A stretch of 27,452 nt of DNA from the IMG/VR virus record IMGVR_UViG_3300024346_000409, positions 1 through 27,452 of that record; one strand, written 5' to 3'. Below the pieces are notes generated by a model. It saw only the letters and a program-made list of their open reading frames with translations, made no database searches and had not been told where the DNA came from. The translations under genes were made by a program, and so were the position numbers. This document shows, in pieces, positions 1-5,307 of the stretch; the stretch's first letter is position 1, and every line of letters begins with the position of its first letter. The stretch is from a virus.

Positions 1-222
1 AAACTTTCTAGTAAAGGTATCCGGAGTATCTACCCTAATCTCGTTAAGGATGTCAATAAATAGGCCTTTTAAGCTAGGATAATCAAATACCTTTATATCT
101 CCATCCCATTGGAACGGCATATGCTTAAGAAAGGCTTTTAAAGGGATAGTAAAAATCTCCATATCTCTATTAGTGCAGTATAGTTTTTTGTCCTGAGTAT
201 TTAATCTAAATGTCGTTATCAT
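1..222 (-). CDS. Hypothetical early protein, 3' part beyond window
   Basis: The frame is open from the ATG at 222-220 to the left edge of the window (74 codons), so the C-terminus is missing. The protein begins MITTFRLNTQDKKLYCTN. I see no catalytic motif, membrane segment or low-complexity stretch and do not recognise the family. The start lies 4 nt after the stop of the upstream gene (227-454), so the two are probably co-transcribed. It is the last visible gene of the leftward early group. Confidence 0.6.
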   Translation of the reverse strand, partial: MITTFRLNTQDKKLYCTNRDMEIFTIPLKAFLKHMPFQWDGDIKVFDYPSLKGLFIDILNEIRVDTPDTFTRKF

Positions 223-226
223 CTTT

Positions 227-454
227 CTAGTTGTTTTGTTTTTTTGAATAAATTTCGTGCAGTTGGTCTAGCTCGTTGATTACCTCGTCTTGGATATCCT
301 CAAAGGGAATCTGTGTACTGAAGTTTTTCTCTGCAGCTAGAAATATCTGCTCATTTAAATTGTTGATTGGTTTCTTTTCTATCCCCTCTCTTAAAGATTC
401 GAGATATAAGGCTAAAACCGCTGCCTCCATTTTTTCTAATTGAATGTTTATCAT
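227..454 (-). CDS. Hypothetical small early protein (75 aa)
   Basis: A short, mostly helical, acidic protein beginning MINIQLEKMEAAVLALYLES. Family not recognised. It starts 3 nt after the T-tract of a terminator hairpin that closes the upstream gene, and no TANNTTTG promoter is visible in the short gap. Expression therefore probably depends on read-through or antitermination. It is followed after 4 nt by the partial gene at the left edge, forming a two-gene unit. Confidence 0.55.
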   Translation of the reverse strand: MINIQLEKMEAAVLALYLESLREGIEKKPINNLNEQIFLAAEKNFSTQIPFEDIQDEVINELDQLHEIYSKKQNN

Positions 455-456
455 AA

Positions 457-484
457 CAAAAAAAATAAAGCCTCCGTAGAGGCT
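457..484 (-). terminator. Rho-independent terminator with UACG tetraloop
   Basis: On the minus strand a perfect 6-bp stem AGCCTC/GAGGCT closes a TACG loop (469-484), giving the very stable C(UACG)G tetraloop. It is followed by TTTATTTTTTTTG. It lies just after the stop of the 491-802 gene and its T-tract ends 3 nt before the ATG of the next gene. Confidence 0.85.
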
Positions 485-490
485 GGTTAA

Positions 491-802
491 TTAAAATGGC
501 CCATGCCAATCGTAGTTACTTGGGTCAAGCATCTCATTTCTGAACTCCTCTACTATCTCCTCCTCTTTATCATCGATAACATCTTTGATGATTTCTAATT
601 GTTCAGCAGTATAGTCTTTAGAGTTTTCAACTGTAATACTATAAATATCTAAAACATAGTAAGCAGGCTCCCATCTTGTCTCGGGGTGAGAGTACTCTTT
701 GAAAGAGATGTCTAACAAAGGCATATTGTCAATAATTGCCTGATTTCCCTCAAAGATATCCTCTAAAAATGTGCATTCTGTATTAGCTGTGTAGGTAGTC
801 AT
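491..802 (-). CDS. Highly acidic early protein (103 aa)
   Basis: The protein carries about 25 Asp/Glu against about 6 Lys/Arg, with an acidic run near residues 77-86 (DDKEEEIVEE). No domain recognised. It has its own promoter (851-881), a 5' leader with two AACGACATG elements, and its own terminator (457-484), so it is an independent early transcription unit. Strong acidity, small size and early expression would suit a DNA mimic or a protein inhibitor, but that is inference from composition only. The ATG at 802-800 is chosen because it sits in the same TTTTAACGACATG context as the start of the rightward gene at 1683. Confidence 0.65.
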   Translation of the reverse strand: MTTYTANTECTFLEDIFEGNQAIIDNMPLLDISFKEYSHPETRWEPAYYVLDIYSITVENSKDYTAEQLEIIKDVIDDKEEEIVEEFRNEMLDPSNYDWHGPF

Positions 803-847
803 GTCGTTAAAAGTTTAAAAGTGAATTAATAATTAATCATGTCGTTA
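800..847 (-). promoter_or_regulatory. 5' leader with paired AACGACATG elements
   Basis: The leader between the -7 box and the 491-802 gene has AACGACATG both near the predicted transcript start (838-846) and at the real start codon (800-808). The upstream copy opens a four-codon reading frame (M-I-N-Y, stop at 826-828). The arrangement mirrors the leader of the divergent gene at 1683. Confidence 0.45.
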
Positions 848-850
848 GTA

Positions 851-881
851 CAAAGATAACTATTTTTTCATTCTTTGCAAA
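851..881 (-). promoter_or_regulatory. Bacteroidota-type promoter for the acidic protein
   Basis: On the minus strand the -33 box TTTG (881-878) and the -7 box TATCTTTG (858-851, matching TANNTTTG) are separated by 19 bp. This matches the Bacteroidota sigma-factor consensus. The -33 box is one half of a TTTGCAAA palindrome (874-881), so a protein bound there would block RNA polymerase. Confidence 0.75.
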
Positions 882-914
882 TTATTTGCAAAGATATTTA
901 TATTTATTTGCAAA
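874..914. promoter_or_regulatory. TTTGCAAA operator array, left copy
   Basis: Three perfect TTTGCAAA palindromes lie at 874-881, 885-892 and 907-914. Their centres are 11 and 22 bp apart, so all face the same side of the helix, with one slot left empty near 899. The first contains the -33 box of the leftward promoter; the last ends one base before the stop of the RusA gene. A matching array lies at 1568-1609. Probable binding sites of an early regulator; the protein is not identified. Confidence 0.6.
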
Positions 915-915
915 T

Positions 916-1272
916 TTATTCCACGTCCTCTATTATTATCTCTACTCGCTGGTCTACTCTTTTGCTCTTAATCTGTTGGGGCAAGAACTTAGTAACTATA
1001 GATGGCTTATCATCGACGATTACTCCTAAATCTACAAGAGCATCCCCTATATGCTTAAAGCTTGCACTAAAGTTATCCCAATCCATCAGAATAGATTTAT
1101 AGCCTATGTAATGGATAATAACTTTGCCCGGATGTTTGTTTGGATTCTGCTCTCTACATAATATCGTATATAGATTTTTTCTTTTCTTGGCATTTCGGAA
1201 GTGCTCTCGTATTAGTCCATGCTTGCCATTAAGTCCGGGCACTATTCCCTTAATCGTTATTACTGTTCTCAT
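916..1272 (-). CDS. rusA: RusA-family Holliday junction resolvase
   Basis: A 118-aa protein of normal RusA length. The family core is visible: an acidic pair in MDWDN (D64, D66, N67), a lysine at 73, D77 in GDALVDLG, and a second acidic pair at D87-D88 in IVDDKP. These match the metal-binding aspartates of RusA endonucleases, which cut four-way junctions. In phages they resolve recombination or branched replication intermediates before packaging. The gene overlaps the end of the upstream 87-aa gene by 23 nt, so the two are translationally linked. It complements the ERF and exonuclease genes on the other side of the control region. Confidence 0.8.
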   Translation of the reverse strand: MRTVITIKGIVPGLNGKHGLIREHFRNAKKRKNLYTILCREQNPNKHPGKVIIHYIGYKSILMDWDNFSASFKHIGDALVDLGVIVDDKPSIVTKFLPQQIKSKRVDQRVEIIIEDVE

Positions 1273-1513
1273 GTTGTATTATTAGGTAATCTCTACCATC
1301 CCTATAATATGCAAGCTCAAAAAAATCTAATAATCTCCTCTGTGTTGTAGCACTAAAAGACATTCCATCATTTTTTTTGTGGCTGGCCTTGATGCTGTTT
1401 ATTGTTCTCCAGGAGACAGGAAAGGGATTCGGCGTAGAAAGGTTAGTAATGTTGTGGTCTTGCATATAGTCTACTATACGTTCACAGATTACCTTTTTGG
1501 TACATTTTTTCAT
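1250..1513 (-). CDS. Small putative helix-turn-helix protein (87 aa)
   Basis: A basic N-terminal half (MKKCTKKVICERI) is followed by predicted helices with a turn around residues 32-45 (VSWRTINSIKAS) and a helix near 54-68 (ATTQRRLLDFFEL). The layout recalls compact Cro/C1-type DNA-binding domains, but the match is weak and is my inference. It is the first gene of the leftward unit driven by the promoter at 1546-1576, immediately beside the operator array. That position fits an autoregulatory early switch protein. The downstream rusA gene overlaps it by 23 nt. Confidence 0.6.
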   Translation of the reverse strand: MKKCTKKVICERIVDYMQDHNITNLSTPNPFPVSWRTINSIKASHKKNDGMSFSATTQRRLLDFFELAYYRDGRDYLIIQHENSNND

Positions 1514-1545
1514 TTTATTTTGTGTTTTGGTTATTGAATACCCTA

Positions 1546-1576
1546 CAAATATAGCTATTTTAAACTATTTTGCAAA
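1546..1576 (-). promoter_or_regulatory. Bacteroidota-type promoter for the HTH-rusA unit
   Basis: On the minus strand TTTG (1576-1573) and TATATTTG (1553-1546) are 19 bp apart, an exact match to the Bacteroidota consensus. The -33 box lies in the first palindrome (TTTTGCAAAA, 1568-1577) of the operator array. The distance from palindrome centre to -7 box is the same as at the 851-881 promoter. Confidence 0.75.
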
Positions 1577-1609
1577 AAAGATGCAAATAAATTGCATAAA
1601 ACTTGCAAA
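1568..1609. promoter_or_regulatory. TTTGCAAA operator array, right copy, between divergent promoters
   Basis: Four TGCA-centred sites lie at 1569-1576 (TTTGCAAA), 1580-1587 (GATGCAAA), 1591-1598 (AATTGCAT) and 1602-1609 (CTTGCAAA). Their centres are exactly 11 bp apart each time. The first covers the -33 box of the leftward promoter and the last covers the -33 box of the rightward promoter. Occupancy of the array would therefore control both directions. The same palindrome is repeated at 874-914. Confidence 0.65.
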
Positions 1610-1633
1610 ACATTGTAAGATATATTATCTTTG
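1602..1633 (+). promoter_or_regulatory. Bacteroidota-type promoter for the rightward early genes
   Basis: CTTG (1602-1605) and TATCTTTG (1626-1633) are separated by 20 bp. The -7 box is identical to that at 851-858. The -33 box is weaker (TTG rather than TTTG) and lies in the fourth palindrome of the operator array. It should drive the rightward early genes from 1683. Confidence 0.7.
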
Positions 1634-1648
1634 ATACTATCAAACGAC

Positions 1649-1678
1649 ATGAATATTTTTTCTCACTTAAAAATTTAA
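1649..1678 (+). other. Possible nine-codon leader ORF
   Basis: The first AACGACATG of this leader, about 15 nt after the -7 box, opens a reading frame M-N-I-F-S-H-L-K-I that stops at 1676-1678, four nt before the real start codon at 1683. The second AACGACATG provides that real start. Such an upstream ORF could tune translation, but no Shine-Dalgarno or conservation can be shown here. Confidence 0.3.
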
Positions 1679-1679
1679 C
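1655..1679 (+). repeat. Leader repeat, copy 1 (25 bp)
   Basis: An exact 25-bp direct repeat with core CTCACTTAAAAATTTAAC, shared with 2024-2048. Each copy sits directly before a start codon (1683 and 2053). A diverged copy with an ACTTAAAAAC core precedes the gene at 2322. An antisense relative lies at 3579-3605. Probably a common translation-initiation or regulatory leader. Confidence 0.7.
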
Positions 1680-1682
1680 GAC

Positions 1683-2000
1683 ATGAATAAGTCTAAAGTA
1701 ATGACTATCGCTCACTCTGTAAAATCTCACTTCCCTACATTTGCCGATGCACTTCGTTTTGCTTGGGCCAAAGTAAAAATCTCTACTAAGCTTGCTAAAG
1801 GCTTGTGCTTCTTTACATTCACTAAAAAGAGCACAGGAGAGGAAAGAGATGCTCTAGGTACTACTAACTTTGACTACATCAACTACGAGTACAAAACTTG
1901 CTACTATCGTACAAAATGGTATCTACAGACCTTTTGGGATACCAACAAAAACGATTGGAGATGTTTAGATATCCGTACACTAAACGTTATCCATTGGTAG
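1683..2000 (+). CDS. DUF2693-like protein with SH3-type fold (105 aa)
   Basis: The N-terminal helical segment VMTIAHSV...FADALRFAWAKVK and the later beta-rich part with FTFTKKSTGEERDALGTTN resemble the DUF2693 family, common in Bacteroidota phages and mobile elements. These are predicted small beta-barrel proteins of unknown function. The C-terminal half is rich in Trp and Tyr. It is the first gene after the rightward early promoter. It is followed by a terminator (2003-2030), so it should be made in larger amounts than the genes downstream. Confidence 0.65.
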   Translation: MNKSKVMTIAHSVKSHFPTFADALRFAWAKVKISTKLAKGLCFFTFTKKSTGEERDALGTTNFDYINYEYKTCYYRTKWYLQTFWDTNKNDWRCLDIRTLNVIHW

Positions 2001-2002
2001 TA

Positions 2003-2030
2003 AAGGGAGGAGCAATCCTCTCTATTTTTT
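2003..2030 (+). terminator. Intrinsic terminator with GCAA tetraloop
   Basis: AGGGAGGA pairs with TCCTCTCT (eight pairs, one G-U) around a GCAA loop (a GNRA tetraloop), followed by ATTTTTT. The T-tract is also the start of the second leader repeat, so terminator and leader are merged 23 nt before the next ATG. It probably attenuates the genes from 2053 onward. Confidence 0.7.
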
Positions 2031-2048
2031 CTCACTTAAAAATTTAAC
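2024..2048 (+). repeat. Leader repeat, copy 2 (25 bp)
   Basis: Identical to 1655-1679, 369 bp downstream. Here its T-run doubles as the U-tract of the terminator hairpin at 2003-2022. No promoter with TANNTTTG is visible before it, unlike copy 1. Confidence 0.7.
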
Positions 2049-2052
2049 AATA

Positions 2053-2274
2053 ATGGAAATGCAAATATATTTCAACTCCCCTAACAACATAGATGCTCAA
2101 GAAAGAATCTGCGAGCAAATCTTAAACCATATGCAGATAGAATGGGCCTGGCACGACCTACCATCCGACCATATTGCTATAGATATGGTAAAGATGATAG
2201 ATTATGATGTCTATAAAGCTTTAGATATTTTTCAAAAACTAGGCATAGAATTCTCCTATAAACAGGAGGATTAG
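2053..2274 (+). CDS. Hypothetical early protein (73 aa)
   Basis: A small acidic protein beginning MEMQIYFNSPNNIDAQERIC, with no recognised domain, membrane segment or cysteine motif. It lies between the DUF2693-like gene and the recombination genes, and its start follows the leader repeat. A weak hairpin (CTCCT/AGGAG, 2253-2268) overlaps its last codons but lacks a T-tract. Confidence 0.55.
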   Translation: MEMQIYFNSPNNIDAQERICEQILNHMQIEWAWHDLPSDHIAIDMVKMIDYDVYKALDIFQKLGIEFSYKQED

Positions 2275-2321
2275 TATATTTACCAAACGACAATTATTTT
2301 TTTTACTTAAAAACATTCAAA

Positions 2322-2912
2322 ATGGAGATTATCAAATTAACGCCACAACTATGGCAAACATTAGAAATTAGCGAGCTATCTAAAGCACTTATTAGCTTTG
2401 CTCAAGACTTTCAGAAAGCATCCCTTAAGAAAGATGCTAAGAATCCGCACCTCCGTAACAAGTATGTATCCTTAGATGGTCTACTCAATACAGTTAGACC
2501 TATCCTAACTAGACACAAACTTGCAATCACTCAAGACCTAGCAGGAGAATACATTGTTACTACGCTTATGCACGAATCTGGGCAGTACAAAGGTAGTGCT
2601 ATGCCGTTTAATCCTATGTCTGGGAACAAAGGAACTAACAACTTGCAGCAGATAGGAGGAGGCATAACCTACGCTAAACGTTATGCTATCTCTGCGCTCC
2701 TAGCTATCTCCGTAGATACGGACGATGATGGGAATAGCATGAACGGTCAATCTCTGAATGTTAAAAAAAAGGCTAAGCTGCCTGTAGGTATGTATGGAAT
2801 GGCCGGAAAAGCTTTTAAAAGAGATGGCAATTTTAATGCTGTCGAAAAGCAATATACCCTAACCGATGATATCAAAAAAACTATTCTATCTAACTTAGAA
2901 AACTCTAAATAA
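2322..2912 (+). CDS. erf: ERF-family single-strand annealing protein
   Basis: A 196-aa protein with the ERF pattern: an N-terminal region with YVSLDGLLNTVRPIL (about residues 49-63), the central HESGQYKGSAMP segment, and the hallmark QIGGGITYAKRYAISALLAI followed by DTDDDGN (about 110-137). ERF proteins anneal complementary single strands. Here it is directly followed by a YqaJ-type exonuclease, whose ATG comes immediately after this stop. The pair forms a two-component recombination module like lambda Bet/Exo. The C-terminal 60 residues are basic and less conserved. Confidence 0.88.
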   Translation: MEIIKLTPQLWQTLEISELSKALISFAQDFQKASLKKDAKNPHLRNKYVSLDGLLNTVRPILTRHKLAITQDLAGEYIVTTLMHESGQYKGSAMPFNPMSGNKGTNNLQQIGGGITYAKRYAISALLAISVDTDDDGNSMNGQSLNVKKKAKLPVGMYGMAGKAFKRDGNFNAVEKQYTLTDDIKKTILSNLENSK

Positions 2913-3578
2913 ATGGAATGGATTAATATGGAGCAGAATAGTCCTGATTGGTTTAACATCCGATTAGGACTATTCACTAGCTCACAAATATACAATCTCT
3001 TTGTAAAAGGCAAAGGAGGAGGATTGTCTAAATCTGCAGAAACATACATAACACAAAAGGCTATAGAATCTATCTATCCAATAGAAGTAGAGGGATTTAG
3101 CTCTAAAGCTATGGCTTGGGGCACAGAACACGAGGATAGTGCCAGGAACGTATATGAGGTTATGTCTGGAAATGAAGTAACAAATGGAGGATTCTATGTG
3201 TTTGATGAGAATACCGGTAGCTCTCCAGATGGTCTTATTGGAAATGATGGCATAGTAGAGATTAAATGCCCTTATACTAGAATAAATCACATCAACAATG
3301 TTATCAATCTAAGGGATGATGTAGACCTATATAAGATGTACAAGCAATACTACTATCAAGTGCATCATCAGATGTTTTGCTCTGGCCGTTCGTATGTAGA
3401 TTTTATGTCTTTTGACCCACGTTTGTTAGAACATAAGAACTTTTTACACGTAATCCGCATTGAAAGAAATGAGGATTTAATGGATAGGATGGCAGAAGTT
3501 ATCTACGAGGCTGGAAAAAATAAAAATGAAATTATAGATAAATTCAATTCCATTAGGAATAACATCTCTTTCTCCTAG
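2913..3578 (+). CDS. YqaJ/lambda-type viral recombinase exonuclease
   Basis: A 221-aa protein with the usual family length and motif order: WFNIRLGLFTSS (13-24), AMAWGTEHE (66-74), SPDG with D106, and the VEIKCP core with E116 and K118. D-ExK forms the metal centre of this PD-(D/E)XK nuclease. It degrades one strand of double-stranded DNA ends to expose single strands for the ERF protein encoded just upstream. The stop and start codons are adjacent (TAAATG), which supports coupled translation. Confidence 0.88.
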   Translation: MEWINMEQNSPDWFNIRLGLFTSSQIYNLFVKGKGGGLSKSAETYITQKAIESIYPIEVEGFSSKAMAWGTEHEDSARNVYEVMSGNEVTNGGFYVFDENTGSSPDGLIGNDGIVEIKCPYTRINHINNVINLRDDVDLYKMYKQYYYQVHHQMFCSGRSYVDFMSFDPRLLEHKNFLHVIRIERNEDLMDRMAEVIYEAGKNKNEIIDKFNSIRNNISFS

Positions 3579-3605
3579 TTTTTAAGTGAAATTTCATGTC
3601 GTTAT
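3579..3605 (-). repeat. Antisense relative of the early leader
   Basis: Read on the minus strand this stretch has AACGACATGAA, then TTTCACTTAAAAAC, the same order as the leaders before 1683 and 491-802. No promoter or obvious gene follows it on that strand. It may be a leftover of an inverted duplication or a binding site for the same factor. The rest of the gap up to 3686 holds the terminator at 3616-3648 and AT-rich sequence. Confidence 0.4.
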
Positions 3606-3615
3606 TTAATTTCAC

Positions 3616-3648
3616 AGGAGAGGCTTTAATTAGTCTCTCCTTTTTTTT
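3616..3648 (+). terminator. Rho-independent terminator after the recombination genes
   Basis: AGGAGAGGC pairs with GTCTCTCCT (one internal mismatch) around a short A/T loop and is followed by eight T. It closes the ERF-exonuclease unit. The next rightward gene starts 38 nt later with no clear promoter in between. Confidence 0.85.
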
Positions 3649-3686
3649 GTATATTTATATCATTACATAATTAAACATAACTAAAA

Positions 3687-4031
3687 ATGAAAGGCATAGA
3701 TAACCTAAAAAAAGTAGTCCGTTGGAATACTGACTTAATCGATGAAATCTTTTCACTTATCGAAAAAAAGAAAGGCAAGAAAGTTACAGGATGGGTAGCT
3801 CTTAAGTTCTTAGACAACATCTTTGCTCTGTTCCCTATCTTATCAAACTACAAAGAGATAGGAGCTGAATGGGTAGATTTAGACGAGGCAGAAAAGCAAG
3901 AGATTAAAGCACTTGTTAAGGCTGAGCTAGATATTAAGGATGATTTCTCGGAGGAGCTTGCAGAACGTTTGTTCTATATCATCATAGAGCTAGGTGATTT
4001 TATTGCATTCGTAGTAGAAGCTAAGAAATGA
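3687..4031 (+). CDS. Hypothetical protein (114 aa), partner of the endolysin gene
   Basis: A mainly helical protein with a lysine-rich N-terminal third (IEKKKGKKVTGW) and an acidic C-terminal half. Two moderately hydrophobic stretches (about 39-52 and 95-108) are too broken by charge to be convincing membrane segments. It overlaps the start of the amidase gene by 4 nt (ATGA), so the two are translationally coupled. That makes a role in lysis or host-wall processing possible, but no family is recognised. Confidence 0.6.
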   Translation: MKGIDNLKKVVRWNTDLIDEIFSLIEKKKGKKVTGWVALKFLDNIFALFPILSNYKEIGAEWVDLDEAEKQEIKALVKAELDIKDDFSEELAERLFYIIIELGDFIAFVVEAKK

Positions 4032-4939
4032 GAGTATTATTAAGCAAAGGTAGTAGAGGCTCTCAAGTAAAGGAGCTACAGATAAAGCTAAACAAGATTC
4101 TAGGTAATACTGTTTCAGTAGATGGTATCTTTGGAGATGGCACAAGCCAAGCAGTAAAACAATTCCAAGCAGATTACGGATTGAAAGTAGATGGAATTGT
4201 AGGGAATTATACTTGGGTAGCTATTGACCTGGAGAGCAATAAAGAATCCAATAATCTTATGACCTTTGCCAAAAGTCGGTTTGTAGTTTTTGTAGATGCT
4301 GGACATGGTGGCATAGATATGAATGGCATCTACGCTACAGCCGGTAAACGTGCATTCCATCCAGAATATGAGCTACACCAAAATGGCCATTATTTTGAGG
4401 GATATGAAAATAGGATAGTAGCTGAGATGTTTATAGAAAAATGCACACAAGCAGGAATCCAAACAATAAGAACCTACCATCCCTACAAAGATACTCCATT
4501 ACTAGAAAGAGCTAGTTTAGTTACCGATTATCTGCATAGAGGATATTACGGATATATGCACTCTTTCCACTCGAATGCTATATCTAGTAGCAACAGCAAA
4601 GATAAGCTCGAAAACACCAAAGGATTTAGCGTATATACTACTACAGGGCAGAACTATTCTGATAAGATTGCAGATGTTCACTTTAAGCATATGAAAACTG
4701 CTCTCCCCGATTGGAAATTTAGAACACAAGACAAAGATGGAGATGCTGATTATGAATCCAATTTCTATATCCTAAGACATACAGACTTAGAGCATTTTAC
4801 TAAGTTCGGAGCTATCTTAGAGGAATTTGGATTCCATACATCAGGTCAAGACTGTGAATTTATAGTGAATCACAGAAAACAAAGAGTACAGGCTGCATTA
4901 GCTACAGCTATTTGGACAAAGATAAAGATGCAGTATTAA
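4028..4939 (+). CDS. Endolysin: N-acetylmuramoyl-L-alanine amidase with peptidoglycan-binding domain
   Basis: Residues 5-67 form a PG_binding_1 domain (SKGSRGSQVKELQ...VDGIFGDGTSQAVKQFQ...VDGIVGN). Residues 84-300 form an Amidase_3-type catalytic domain with zinc ligands H93 (DAGHGG), E127 (GYEN) and H181 (SFHSN), and a likely catalytic glutamate at 265-266 (LEEFGF). It would cut the amide bond between MurNAc and the stem peptide to lyse the host. No signal peptide is seen, so it probably needs a holin. The holin-like gene lies just beyond, on the opposite strand. Confidence 0.9.
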   Translation: MRVLLSKGSRGSQVKELQIKLNKILGNTVSVDGIFGDGTSQAVKQFQADYGLKVDGIVGNYTWVAIDLESNKESNNLMTFAKSRFVVFVDAGHGGIDMNGIYATAGKRAFHPEYELHQNGHYFEGYENRIVAEMFIEKCTQAGIQTIRTYHPYKDTPLLERASLVTDYLHRGYYGYMHSFHSNAISSSNSKDKLENTKGFSVYTTTGQNYSDKIADVHFKHMKTALPDWKFRTQDKDGDADYESNFYILRHTDLEHFTKFGAILEEFGFHTSGQDCEFIVNHRKQRVQAALATAIWTKIKMQY

Positions 4940-5043
4940 GAGGCTTTTTTTAAGGCCTTTTTTTCTTTTATCCTTTCGGCTTTATCCTTAATCTTTTGTC
5001 TAATACCTTTAAGCTCTCTCTGAATCTCTTTTATATCTCTCAT
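4936..5043 (-). CDS. Small lysine-rich coupled peptide (35 aa)
   Basis: The ATG at 5043-5041 overlaps the TGA of the holin-like gene (ATGA). The frame runs 35 codons to a TAA at 4938-4936, which shares a TTAA with the amidase stop on the other strand. The peptide begins MRDIKEIQRELKGIRQKIKD, is very rich in Lys, Arg, Glu and Ile, and should form one charged amphipathic helix. Too short for confident assignment, but the start overlap is the same type used elsewhere in this operon. It may be a cationic partner in lysis; this is inference. Confidence 0.45.
   Translation of the reverse strand: MRDIKEIQRELKGIRQKIKDKAERIKEKKALKKAS
4938..4965 (+). terminator. Probable terminator after the endolysin gene
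   Basis: AAGAGGC can pair with GCCTTTT (seven pairs with one G-U) around a T-rich loop, followed by further T residues. It lies at the junction of the rightward and leftward transcription units. Part of it also encodes the end of the 35-aa peptide on the other strand. Confidence 0.5.
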
Positions 5044-5306
5044 AAGACTGTTGATATTTTCTCCATCTTTTCATCGATAGAATTCATAATAACGGATAAG
5101 CTATTAAGGGTCTCAATATGTTCTACCTCTCGCTCTCTTACATAAGTATTAAGCTCCTGTATCTTTTGCTCGTGCTCCTTACGCTCTGTACGTACTAAGG
5201 CCTTTTCCTCCTTATACATCTTTAGCAGCTGCCAGATGATAAGTCCACAAAGAATTATTAAGGGAGATTGCTCAGCAAATCTCTGAAATAAAATATTAAC
5301 ATCCAT
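5040..5306 (-). CDS. Holin-like membrane protein (BhlA/UviB type)
   Basis: An 88-aa protein with one N-terminal membrane segment (about residues 14-29, SPLIILCGLIIWQLLK). A long charged coiled-coil tail follows (30-88, YKEEKALVRTERKEHEQ). This single-span plus coiled-coil layout is typical of BhlA/UviB-type holins. Position at the end of the late operon, next to the endolysin gene, supports a lysis role. A spanin-like or other membrane role cannot be excluded. It is followed by the overlapping 35-aa peptide gene. Confidence 0.65.
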   Translation of the reverse strand: MDVNILFQRFAEQSPLIILCGLIIWQLLKMYKEEKALVRTERKEHEQKIQELNTYVREREVEHIETLNSLSVIMNSIDEKMEKISTVL

Positions 5307-5307
5307 A

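Noticed and set aside
875-1102. 75-aa plus-strand ORF over the operator array and rusA
   Set aside because: It is antisense to rusA, begins within the operator array and is rich in Ile/Ser/Leu without motif; taken as a shadow.
2251-2270. Terminator at the end of the 73-aa gene
   Set aside because: The CTCCT/AGGAG hairpin is not followed by a T-tract within a useful distance.
2747-3290. Two minus-strand ORFs of about 100 aa opposite the exonuclease gene
   Set aside because: They overlap two well-recognised genes (ERF and YqaJ types) and have no protein-like pattern.
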